In this document: positions 45,368-55,170 of the stretch, piece after piece
Layout: each line of letters starts with the position of its first letter
Numbering within the stretch: position 1 is the stretch's first letter
NCBI RefSeq assembly: GCF_042643485.1
Contig: NZ_JBHRSJ010000036.1
Location: 80,711 to 144,710, forward strand
Length of the DNA stretch: 64,000 nt
Direction of reading: 5' to 3'
From: Azotobacter bryophylli
GTDB taxonomy: Bacteria; Pseudomonadota; Gammaproteobacteria; Pseudomonadales; Pseudomonadaceae
Notes under the pieces: generated by a model
Databases searched by the model: none
The model's input: only the letters and a program-made list of their open reading frames with translations
Told to the model about the DNA's origin: nothing
Position numbers and translations under genes: made by a program

Positions 45368-46162
45368 ATGAAAAGCCCAGACTCTGTCGCATCCACCCCA
45401 AGACGTCAGAAAGTCCAGTCGGCGGAAGTCGGTACGGACATTCTCAAGGCCCTGGCCGAACTGGCACCGGCCACCTCGCTGTCGAAGCTGGCCGAGCACC
45501 TAGACATGCCGGCCAGCAAGGTCCATCGCTACCTCCAGGCCCTGATCGCCAGCGGCTTCGCCGAGCAGGACCCGGCCACCAACCACTACGCCCTCGGTCG
45601 CCAGGCGCTGTTCGTCGGGCTCGCCGCGATAGGCCGGCTGGATGTGGTGAAGGTCGCCGCGCCCTGGCTGGTCCGACTGCGCGACGACCTGAACGAGACC
45701 TGCTTCCTGGCGGTATGGGGCAACAAGGGGCCGACCGTGGTGCTGGTGGAGCAGGCGGTGCGCGCCGTGACCCTGGTGACCCAGGTCGGCTCGGTCCTGC
45801 CGCTGCTGGGCTCGGCCACCGGGATGCTGTTCCAGACCTACCTGCCGGACAGCGAAACCGCTTCCCTGCGTCTGGAGGAGTCGGCCCGGGCGCCCGAGCT
45901 GACGTCCGAGCGCCTGGCCGAACAGAGCGAACGGATCCGCCGCGCCGGCATCCACTGCATTCACGGCCAGTTGATGCTGGGGGTCAACGCCCTGTCGGCG
46001 CCCCTCTTCGGCGTCGGCCGGAAACTGGCCGGCGTGCTGACCGTGGTGGGCTCGGCGCCGGCCTTCGCCGCCGATCCCCACGGCCCGGCGGCCCTGAGGC
46101 TTCGCGACCACGCCCGGCAGATCAGCGCGCGGCTGGGCGGCGACATCGAGATGCCGGCCTGA
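45368..46162 (+). CDS. hmgR: IclR-family regulator HmgR
   Basis: A regulator of 264 residues with an N-terminal winged HTH (LSKLAEHLDMPASKVHRYLQAL) and an effector-binding IclR domain (GRLDVVKVAAPWLVRL, LGSATGMLFQTYLPD). The start at 45368 follows AAGGACCGCCG; the in-frame extension upstream covers the operator region. HmgR of Pseudomonas putida represses the hmg genes in the absence of homogentisate, and the divergent position here fits. Confidence 0.88.
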   Translation: MKSPDSVASTPRRQKVQSAEVGTDILKALAELAPATSLSKLAEHLDMPASKVHRYLQALIASGFAEQDPATNHYALGRQALFVGLAAIGRLDVVKVAAPWLVRLRDDLNETCFLAVWGNKGPTVVLVEQAVRAVTLVTQVGSVLPLLGSATGMLFQTYLPDSETASLRLEESARAPELTSERLAEQSERIRRAGIHCIHGQLMLGVNALSAPLFGVGRKLAGVLTVVGSAPAFAADPHGPAALRLRDHARQISARLGGDIEMPA

Positions 46163-46203
46163 GACCGGCGCCCCTGCCCCGCCCGCGTATTCGCCTCGCA
46201 AGT

Positions 46204-46221
46204 TGTCCCCTCCAGGGGACA
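46204..46221. promoter_or_regulatory. 18-bp perfect palindrome between hmgR and mhaA
   Basis: TGTCCCCTCCAGGGGACA is an exact inverted repeat with a 2-base centre, about 70 bases upstream of mhaA. It could be an operator for the mha genes or a short terminator stem for hmgR; the lack of a T-run favours the first. Confidence 0.45.
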
Positions 46222-46288
46222 TGCCGCCTCCCTCGCAGTGGTTAGAGTCATCCCCGGGATAACAAGAACAATCCGGAGACGCACTGCG

Positions 46289-47995
46289 ATGCACCACCCC
46301 AATACCGATCCACGCTTCTCGATCTACTACCGCTACCGGGTCTTTCCGGCCTTCACGGCCAGCGCGGAAACACGGCTCGTGGAGCGCAAGCCGGTCGTGG
46401 TGGTCGGCGCCGGCCCCATCGGCCTGACCACCGCCCTGGACCTGGCCCGCTACGGCGTGCCCTCGGTGATCCTCGAATCCGAACAGCAGGTCAGCGAAGG
46501 CAGCCGGGCGATCGTCTTCACCCGTCGCTCCCTGGAAATCCTCCAGCAGGTCGGCATCGCCGACCGTGTCAGCGAGTCGGGCCTGGGCTGGCGTTTCGGC
46601 AATTCCTTCTACCGCGACCGACTGGTGTTCCGCATGGAGGCCCCGCACGACCCGGACGACCGCTTCCCGCCCATGACCAACCTGCAGCAGCCCTATCTGG
46701 AGGAATACCTGGTCGAGGCGGTCGCGGCCAATCCGCTGATCGAGCTGCGCTGGGGCAACAAGGTCGTCGGGCTCGAGCAGAGCGGCGAGTCCGCCTCGCT
46801 GCAGGTGGATACGCCCAAGGGCCTCTACACCCTGGAGGCCGACTGGGTGGTGGCCGCCGACGGCGCCCGCTCGGCGATCCGCAACCTGCTGAACCTCAAG
46901 CTGGAGGGCGCTTCCTACGAGGGCCGTTTCGTCATCGCCGACATCCGGACCGAGCTGAACCTGCCCACCGAGCGGCAGGCCTATTTCGACCCGCCCTGGA
47001 ACCCCGGCAATACCGTGCTGATGCATCGGGAGCCGCACGGCATCTGGCGCATCGATTACCAGCTGCCGGCCGGCGAGAGCCCGGAGCAGGCGCTGCGGCC
47101 AGAGTCCCTGCGCAGCCGCATCGACGCCCAGCTGAGGATGATCGGCATCGAGAGCCCGGCCTGGGAGCTGGACTGGTGCTCGGTCTATTCCGCCCGCGCC
47201 CTGACCCTGCCGGAATACGTGCACGACCGGGTGATCTTCACCGGCGACGCCGCGCACCTGTTGCCGATCTTCGGCGTGCGCGGGGCCAACACCGGCTTTC
47301 AGGACTGCCACGACCTGGCCTGGAAACTGGCCTTCACCGTCAACGGCTGGGCGGGCGATGGGCTGTTGCCCTCCTACAGCCAGGAACGGGTCGCCGCGGC
47401 CCACGAGATAATCCACGAAGCCGGCAAGAGCACCCGCTTCATGACCCCGCCGACCGCGGGCTACCGGCGGGTACGCGATGCGGTCCTGTCGCTGTCCCTG
47501 AGCCAGGAATTCGTCCGCCCGCTGTACCACTGGCGCACCTCCCGGTCCCACGACTACGCCGCATCGACGCTCAACTGCCGGGACGACGACGATGCCCGCT
47601 TCCGAGCCGGCCCGCGCGACGGCGCGCCGCTGGCCAACGTGCGGCTGGGCGAGGACCGCTACCTGCTCGACCGCCTCGGCGCCTCCTTCTATCTGCTCCA
47701 CTTCGGCGACGGCGACGGCGGCGCCGTTCCGGCCGAGCTGCAAGCGCAGGCGCAGGCCATCCGCGCTCGCGGCATCCCTTTCCAGATACTGGCCGTCGCC
47801 CCCGCCGGGCAAGAGCGGGTCGAAGGCGCCGACCAGTGGATCGAGGACGTCGAAGGACGGATGCGCGCCAGCTACGGCATCGAAACCGGCGGCGCCTACC
47901 TGATCCGCCCGGACCAGCACGTCTGCGCCCGCTGGCTGCAACTGTCGGCCGGACAACTGCACGCCGCCATGACCAAGGCCCTGGGCCATCACTGA
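46289..47995 (+). CDS. mhaA: FAD-dependent aromatic monooxygenase, 3-hydroxyphenylacetate 6-hydroxylase candidate
   Basis: A flavoprotein hydroxylase of 568 residues. FAD/NAD(P)H motifs are VVVVGAGPIGLTTALDLARYG, WVVAADGARSAIRN (DG motif) and VIFTGDAAHLLPIFGVRGAN (GD motif), with a thioredoxin-like C-terminal domain as in MhpA. In Pseudomonas putida U, MhaA with the small partner MhaB converts 3-hydroxyphenylacetate to homogentisate; placement between hmgR and a small DUF2783 gene supports that role. A related phenol-type substrate cannot be excluded. Confidence 0.78.
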   Translation: MHHPNTDPRFSIYYRYRVFPAFTASAETRLVERKPVVVVGAGPIGLTTALDLARYGVPSVILESEQQVSEGSRAIVFTRRSLEILQQVGIADRVSESGLGWRFGNSFYRDRLVFRMEAPHDPDDRFPPMTNLQQPYLEEYLVEAVAANPLIELRWGNKVVGLEQSGESASLQVDTPKGLYTLEADWVVAADGARSAIRNLLNLKLEGASYEGRFVIADIRTELNLPTERQAYFDPPWNPGNTVLMHREPHGIWRIDYQLPAGESPEQALRPESLRSRIDAQLRMIGIESPAWELDWCSVYSARALTLPEYVHDRVIFTGDAAHLLPIFGVRGANTGFQDCHDLAWKLAFTVNGWAGDGLLPSYSQERVAAAHEIIHEAGKSTRFMTPPTAGYRRVRDAVLSLSLSQEFVRPLYHWRTSRSHDYAASTLNCRDDDDARFRAGPRDGAPLANVRLGEDRYLLDRLGASFYLLHFGDGDGGAVPAELQAQAQAIRARGIPFQILAVAPAGQERVEGADQWIEDVEGRMRASYGIETGGAYLIRPDQHVCARWLQLSAGQLHAAMTKALGHH

Positions 47996-48005
47996 GGATT
48001 CGAGG

Positions 48006-48188
48006 ATGAACACCCTGACCGTAAAAGACCTGGAACGCGTCTACGACCTGCTGGCCGAAGCGCTCGACCAGGCCACCCCGGCCAAGGCCGAGCTGTTCCT
48101 GACCAAGCTGGCCCTGCTGAGCGCCCAGACCCTGGGCGATGCCGGGGTCTTCGCCGAGCTGACCCGGTCGGCCCTGCAGGACCTTTGA
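48006..48188 (+). CDS. mhaB: DUF2783-type small protein, MhaB-like hydroxylase partner
   Basis: A helical protein of 60 residues (LERVYDLLAEALDQATPAKAELFLTKLALLSAQTLGD) with the pattern of DUF2783. It starts ten bases after the hydroxylase stop with GAGGATTCGAGG in front. In Pseudomonas putida U the 3-hydroxyphenylacetate hydroxylase needs a small coupling protein encoded at this position, so this is the likely counterpart. Confidence 0.7.
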   Translation: MNTLTVKDLERVYDLLAEALDQATPAKAELFLTKLALLSAQTLGDAGVFAELTRSALQDL

Positions 48189-48315
48189 CGCGCCAGCCGG
48201 CGGACCAGCCTTGCGAGCCGAGGTCCGCCACCAACCAGACCGCCGGGCGGCAGCCTCGCGCCACCGCCCGCGTCGGCGATCCGGCCCCATTCCAATAATA
48301 ATCGGGAAGCCAACG

Positions 48316-49704
48316 ATGACTCAGAGCTCCGCCATGTCCCCGGCCGGGACCAGCCGTTTCGACACACCGGACAGCCAAACCACCGCGCAGCAGCAGGTGA
48401 TCCGCAAGGTATCCAGGCATCTGCTGTGGTTCCTGTTCCTCTGCTTCGTGCTGTCCTTCCTCGACCGCATCAACATCGGCTTCGCCGGCCTCACCATGAT
48501 GGGGGACCTGGGGCTGACCGGCACCCAGTTCGGCATGGCCACCACGCTGTTCTACCTCGCCTACATCGCCTGCGGCATTCCCAGCAACATCGCCCTGGCC
48601 CGGGTCGGCGCGCGCAAGTGGATCGGCACCCTGATGATCGCCTGGGGCCTGGCCTCCACCGCCACCCTCTTCGCCAGCGACGCCTCCAGCCTGTACCTGC
48701 TGCGGATCTTGGTGGGCATCACCGAAGCCGGCTTCCTGCCCGGCGTGCTGCTGTACCTGACCTTCTGGTTCCCGGCCGCCTACCGCGCCCGCGCCAACGC
48801 CCTGTTCATGATCGCCATGCCCTTCACCGCCGGCTTCGGCTCGGCCGTATCCGGCCTGATCCTCGGCCTGGACGGCACCTGGGGCCTGCACGGCTGGCAA
48901 TGGCTGTTCCTGCTGGAGGGCATGCCCTCGGTGATCATGGGCCTGGTGGTCTTCGGCTATCTCGACGACCAGCCGCAGCGGGCCGACTGGCTGGATGCCG
49001 AGGAAAAACGGAACCTGGCCCGGGCCCTGGCAGCCGATGCGCCGGCCGCGTCCCGGCCGGCGGAAAAACCCGTCGGTCTGATGCGCGAGCTGCTGTCGCC
49101 GACGGTGATCCTGTTCAGCCTGGTGTACTTCTGTCTGGTCAACACCCTGGCGATGATCGCGGTCTGGACGCCCCTGATCATCAAGAGCTTCAACGCCTCC
49201 GGCAGCAACATCACCATCGGCCTGCTGGCCAGCATCCCGCAGATCTGCACCATCGTCGGCATGCTGCTATGGGGCATGCATTCGGACCGCACCCGCGAGC
49301 GCCGCTGGCATCTGGTGCTGCCCATGCTGTTCGCCGCCGCCGGCTGGATGTGCACCGCCTGGTCGAGCCATCCGCTGGTGCAACTGCTCGGCGTGTGCAT
49401 GGCCTCCAGCGGCTCCTACACCGCCATGTCGATCTTCTGGACCACCCCGGACCAGGCCCTGAGCTTTCAGGCGAGGGCCATCGGCATCGCCGCGATCAAT
49501 GCCGTCGGCAACCTCGGCTCGGCGCTCAATCCGCTGGTGGTCGGCTGGCTCAGGGACCTGACCCAGAGCTTCACCGCCGGCCTCGGCTACGCCACCGCGC
49601 TGCTGGTCGTCGGGGCGCTACTGGTCTTCCTGCTGCCGATTCCCTCGTCCCGGCGGATACTGAATCAGCAGCCCGTCCGAGAACCTTCCCTCGGGAACCC
49701 CTGA
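48316..49704 (+). CDS. MFS transporter, anion:cation symporter family
   Basis: A transporter of 462 residues with twelve predicted membrane segments. FLDRINIGFAGLTMMGDLGL at the first segment and ARVGARKWIGTLMIAWGL at the loop between segments 2 and 3 are typical of the ACS family (tartrate and aromatic-acid uptake). Start at 48316 is chosen after GGGAAGCCAACG. Its place between mhaB and hmgC points to uptake of 3-hydroxyphenylacetate or a related aromatic acid. Confidence 0.88.
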   Translation: MTQSSAMSPAGTSRFDTPDSQTTAQQQVIRKVSRHLLWFLFLCFVLSFLDRINIGFAGLTMMGDLGLTGTQFGMATTLFYLAYIACGIPSNIALARVGARKWIGTLMIAWGLASTATLFASDASSLYLLRILVGITEAGFLPGVLLYLTFWFPAAYRARANALFMIAMPFTAGFGSAVSGLILGLDGTWGLHGWQWLFLLEGMPSVIMGLVVFGYLDDQPQRADWLDAEEKRNLARALAADAPAASRPAEKPVGLMRELLSPTVILFSLVYFCLVNTLAMIAVWTPLIIKSFNASGSNITIGLLASIPQICTIVGMLLWGMHSDRTRERRWHLVLPMLFAAAGWMCTAWSSHPLVQLLGVCMASSGSYTAMSIFWTTPDQALSFQARAIGIAAINAVGNLGSALNPLVVGWLRDLTQSFTAGLGYATALLVVGALLVFLLPIPSSRRILNQQPVREPSLGNP

Positions 49705-49706
49705 CC

Positions 49707-50351
49707 ATGAACCTCTACAGCTACTTCCGCAGCTCCGCCGCCTACCGCGTGCGCATCGCCCTCAACCTCAAGGGGCTGACCTACCGCACCCTGCCGGTGC
49801 ATCTGCTGCGGGACGGCGGCGAGCAGCACCGGCCGGCCTACCGGGCGGTGAACCCGGCCGGGCTGGTGCCGGCGCTGGAGGATCGGGGACACACCCTCAC
49901 CCAGTCCCTGGCGATCCTCGAATACCTGGAGGAGCAGTACCCGCAGACGCCCCTGCTGCCTCAAGGCAGCGCCGACCGGGCGCGGGTCCGCGCCATCGCC
50001 CAGAGCATCGCCTGCGAGATCCATCCGCTGAACAATCTGCGGGTGCTGCAGTACCTGAGCGGCACCCTGGGCCTCGGCGAGGAGCAGAAAAACGCCTGGT
50101 ACCGGCACTGGGTCGGCGAAGGACTGGGGGCGGTGGAGCGGCTGCTGGCCGACGATCGGCGCACCGGCGCCTTCTGCCACGGCGACCGCCCGACGCTGGC
50201 CGACTGCTGCCTGGTACCCCAGGTGTTCAACGCCCGGCGCTTCGGCTGCGAACTCGACGCCATGCCGACGATCCTCGCCATCGTCGCCCGCTGCCAGAGC
50301 CTGGAAGCCTTCCAGCGCGCCGCCCCGGAGCACCAGCCGGACGCCGATTGA
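49707..50351 (+). CDS. hmgC: Maleylacetoacetate isomerase
   Basis: A zeta-class glutathione S-transferase of 214 residues. LYSYFRSSAAYRVRIALNLKG contains the conserved SSxxxR motif, and VNPAGLVPALEDRG with QSLAILEYLEE binds glutathione. It isomerises maleylacetoacetate to fumarylacetoacetate, between the HmgA and HmgB steps. Unlike in many pseudomonads it is not next to hmgAB but ends the divergent mha operon. Confidence 0.94.
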   Translation: MNLYSYFRSSAAYRVRIALNLKGLTYRTLPVHLLRDGGEQHRPAYRAVNPAGLVPALEDRGHTLTQSLAILEYLEEQYPQTPLLPQGSADRARVRAIAQSIACEIHPLNNLRVLQYLSGTLGLGEEQKNAWYRHWVGEGLGAVERLLADDRRTGAFCHGDRPTLADCCLVPQVFNARRFGCELDAMPTILAIVARCQSLEAFQRAAPEHQPDAD

Positions 50352-50474
50352 ACGGGCTATGGAGCAGGGTGAAAGCCGCTACAGTGCAGGCAGGCTCCGA
50401 CGCCTCACCTCGCGGCGCCGGAGCCAACACCCGATACGAGAAAGCCCCGGGAAAGGGGATACAGGGAGTGCAGG

Positions 50475-51302
50475 ATGCAATATTGGCCCTTGCGATCGTC
50501 CGGGTCCGAATACCGCCTGAATGCCGGACAAGCCGCCGCCTTGCTGTCCCGCGTCGGCGAGAACCGCAGCCGGCTGCTGGCGAGCGATCTGCTGCAGCTG
50601 GTCTGCGCCCAGGTTCCGCTGGCCCAGTGCACCATCTTCGCCTATCCGCAGCAGCGCAACCCGCACATCGTCTCCTTCGCCGATCGCGCGCGGATGGCCC
50701 AGCTGCCGAACATCTCGGCCAACTACGCGGAACGCTTCTACAGCCTGGACGGCAACCAGCAGGCGATGGCCGGACGCCCGCCCGCCTCCGGCGCCGAGCG
50801 GATCATGGTGCAGCGCCAAAGCACAGACGACATCGCCCACCAGGACTACCGGCGGATCTGCTACGAGCAGCCGCAGATCTCCGAACGGGTCGCGCTGCTG
50901 GGCCACTGCGAGGGCGGGCGCTGGCTGTCGGTCAACTTCTATCGAGGCCGCGAGCACGGCCGGTTCTCGTCCGGCGAGATCGAATTCATCGAAACGCTGG
51001 CGCCCTTCGTCATGCAGGTCGTCCGCCTGCACTACCGCGCCTACGTGGAAGCCAACGAGATGCCGACGCTGCTCGGCGAACGGGTGGTCAGACTGCACCC
51101 GGAACTGACCCGGCGCGACCGGGAGCTGCTGAGGCTGCTGTTCGACGGCTGCGACGTGGCCGCCATCGCCTCGCGCATGGGCATTCAATGCTCCAGCGCC
51201 GCCACCTACATCAAGCGCCTCTACCGCAAGCTGGGCATTTCCGGCCAGCGCGAGCTGCTGGCGCTGGCGAGCCAGGCGCAGTGGCCCGTCATGCCCCACT
51301 GA
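50475..51302 (+). CDS. LuxR-type transcriptional regulator
   Basis: A regulator of 275 residues. The C-terminal HTH is visible in LTRRDRELLRLLFDGCDVAAIASRMGIQ followed by SAATYIKRLYRKLGISGQRELLAL. The first 190 residues hold a GAF/PAS-like sensing region with no recognised ligand motif. It follows hmgC after about 120 bases and may control the neighbouring aromatic genes, but it could be independent. Confidence 0.82.
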   Translation: MQYWPLRSSGSEYRLNAGQAAALLSRVGENRSRLLASDLLQLVCAQVPLAQCTIFAYPQQRNPHIVSFADRARMAQLPNISANYAERFYSLDGNQQAMAGRPPASGAERIMVQRQSTDDIAHQDYRRICYEQPQISERVALLGHCEGGRWLSVNFYRGREHGRFSSGEIEFIETLAPFVMQVVRLHYRAYVEANEMPTLLGERVVRLHPELTRRDRELLRLLFDGCDVAAIASRMGIQCSSAATYIKRLYRKLGISGQRELLALASQAQWPVMPH

Positions 51303-51354
51303 GAACGAACGCCAGGGGCCGCCGCCACGCATCGGGAGCGGCGTGCGGAGCCGC

Positions 51355-51783
51355 TCAGGCCGGCTTGCGTATGCCATCCATGGCCTCGATCAGTTGCTGC
51401 AGGCGACGCTCCATGTCCCGCAGCCGCTTCTTTTCCACAGCGACACTCTGGAGCTCTCGCTGAGCCTCTTCGTCCAGGGAGCGGAACAGCTCCAGGATGG
51501 CCCGCTCGTGCGGGCTGATGACATAGGCGGCCGGCGCCTCCTGCACCCTTGTCTCGGGCTCGCCGCGGCGCATCGGGCCGTCGCCGGTCAGCAGCCAGTC
51601 CAACGAGATGTTCCTTTCCTCCGCCACTTCTACGCATTTCGCGTAGGGGACGCTGTCCCGGCTTTTCCAGCTGCTGATCGTCTGGGGCGGAACTCCCAGG
51701 GCAGTCCCGAGTTCCGAATCACTTTTCGTACCGATCGCCAATTTTAGGCGCGAGATGACATCTGCAGAGCTACTCTTACGCAT
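51355..51783 (-). CDS. Phage CI-repressor-like HTH protein
   Basis: A protein of 142 residues. The HTH near the N-terminus (SDSELGTALGVPPQTISSWKSRDSVPY) with AEERNISLDWLLTGDGP is the pattern of the bacteriophage CI-type N-terminal domain; the second half is helical and charged (ERAILELFRSLDEEAQREL). There is no peptidase domain. ATG at 51783 with GGAAATCC in front is chosen; 51798 is an alternative. No other phage genes are nearby. Confidence 0.78.
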   Translation of the reverse strand: MRKSSSADVISRLKLAIGTKSDSELGTALGVPPQTISSWKSRDSVPYAKCVEVAEERNISLDWLLTGDGPMRRGEPETRVQEAPAAYVISPHERAILELFRSLDEEAQRELQSVAVEKKRLRDMERRLQQLIEAMDGIRKPA

Positions 51784-51983
51784 TTGGCGGATTTCCATTT
51801 GACATACGCATATTGAATAGATAACTTTATGCGCAACGCGTACATATTAACTAAAGTGGGAACGCCCAAACTATGAAAGGAACTCATACTTTCCGCCAAG
51901 CCTGGACCATGCGGTCCTGTCCTGCTTTCCCGATGCCGGCGCTCTAGCGCACGGAACCCAGCCTCCGCCCGAGGCGCAGCGAC

Positions 51984-52289
51984 ATGAGCAAACGTCAGAT
52001 ACATGACTGTCTGCTCGAAGATAGCGACAAGTTCCGCCGTTTTCCCTTCGACCCGCGGCCGGCCGAACGCTTCGCGCACGAGCCTTCGCCGCTACCGGAC
52101 GCCCCCGCTCTCCGCCCCGGGCGGGCGCCGATGCCCGGCGGACAGCCGGCGATCCGGTCGGGACAAGCGGCCGTCTCTCCCCGAAGCCCGCGTCGACGAC
52201 GGCCTGCCCGGTCCGCGGCTCCCGACCTGCCCCGGCGGCACTTTCCGCCCGGGCAGCCGGAGGAAGAAGAGGCAGCATCATTTGGGTGA
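51984..52289 (+). CDS. Possible small Pro/Arg-rich protein
   Basis: A frame of 101 residues starting MSKRQIHDCLLEDSDKF and becoming rich in Pro, Arg and Ala. There is no good ribosome site or known domain, and it ends five bases before the next small gene. It may be spurious. Confidence 0.25.
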   Translation: MSKRQIHDCLLEDSDKFRRFPFDPRPAERFAHEPSPLPDAPALRPGRAPMPGGQPAIRSGQAAVSPRSPRRRRPARSAAPDLPRRHFPPGQPEEEEAASFG

Positions 52290-52293
52290 CCCT

Positions 52294-52521
52294 ATGCGTG
52301 ACATCACCGTTTCCATCCAGCTAGACCGGCACGAGGCCGAGGCCTACTTCCGCTGGCTGATCGAGCAGTACGAACAGGCCATGGCCGACTGCTGGGGCTC
52401 CGACGGCTACCGCCATACCCCGCCCGGCCTGCGTGCTCCCCATATCCTCAAGGATCGCCCCTATTTGGCCGGCCTGATCCGCACCGCCCGCGAACTGCGC
52501 AAGCAGCTCGAGCAGCAGTAG
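52294..52521 (+). CDS. Conserved-looking hypothetical small protein
   Basis: A protein of 75 residues: DITVSIQLDRHEAEAYFRWL followed by an acidic helix and LIRTARELRKQLEQQ. It looks folded, with regular hydrophobic spacing, and codon use is like the neighbours. No domain is recognised. It converges with the acx regulator gene with eight bases between the stops. Confidence 0.6.
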   Translation: MRDITVSIQLDRHEAEAYFRWLIEQYEQAMADCWGSDGYRHTPPGLRAPHILKDRPYLAGLIRTARELRKQLEQQ

Positions 52522-52529
52522 GCGACGCC

Positions 52530-54485
<1,956 letters not shown>

Positions 54486-54593
54486 CCGTCACCTCTGTTC
54501 TTATTGTTTTGTTGTGGTCGGGCCTGGGCGACGGACAGCCATCCGCGAGGGGATGCCGTTCAGGCTGATTCCATTCTAGACCAGCGCAACGGC

Positions 54594-54628
54594 AAAAGCC
54601 GCCGCCCCGGGAATGCCGGGGCGGCGGC
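54594..54628 (-). terminator. Rho-independent terminator after acxC
   Basis: Read on the minus strand, a perfect 13-bp GC-rich stem (GCCGCCGCCCCGG and its complement, 5-base loop) is followed by TTTTG. It lies about 25 bases beyond the acxC stop and closes the acetone carboxylase operon before the regulator gene. Confidence 0.8.
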
Positions 54629-54653
54629 GTAGCTCAAGGCTCGGCGGATCGGA

Positions 54654-55160
54654 TCAGGCGGCGCGTTCGGGCAGCGGCATCTCCAGCCATTCGCGGTAGA
54701 AGGTCTCGATGTCCGGCTCGAAGTCATGGATCACCGGATACCACGGGGTCGGCGCCTCGACGTCGAGCTGGGTGGCGCAGTGCGGGCAGTAGTACTCGCG
54801 ATAGACCTGCCACTGGGTGTCCGGGGCGAGCAGCGTCGGGTAGACCTCCTGCATGCTCTCCGGGGTGTCGCGCACGTGGATGTTGGCGTGCAGTTTCCAG
54901 TTCTGCCGGTAGTCGCAGAACTCGTGGCCGCAGCGGCACTTGGTCACCCACTGCTTGCTGGTCGCCGACTGCACGATGTACAGCGCCGGACCCAGCGGCA
55001 GGACGATGCGGTCCGGCCAGGCGACCCGCTCCTGCAGCACGCTCAGATACAGCTCGAAGCGCTCGCGGTCCTTGGGCATGGTCAGCATGCGGGTGGTGGT
55101 GTCCCAGTCCAGGCGGCCGTCGACCAGGTTCTTCACTTGTTCCTTGGTGTAGGTGCTCAT
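54654..55160 (-). CDS. acxC: Acetone carboxylase gamma subunit
   Basis: The small subunit, 168 residues, of the ATP-dependent enzyme that carboxylates acetone to acetoacetate. Zinc-ligand-like cysteines and histidine are visible in TKCRCGHEFCDYRQNWKLHA and YYCPHCATQLDVE. Length and sequence fit AcxC of Xanthobacter-type enzymes. It begins ten bases after the alpha-subunit gene. Confidence 0.92.
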   Translation of the reverse strand: MSTYTKEQVKNLVDGRLDWDTTTRMLTMPKDRERFELYLSVLQERVAWPDRIVLPLGPALYIVQSATSKQWVTKCRCGHEFCDYRQNWKLHANIHVRDTPESMQEVYPTLLAPDTQWQVYREYYCPHCATQLDVEAPTPWYPVIHDFEPDIETFYREWLEMPLPERAA

Positions 55161-55170
55161 CTCGCGCTCC

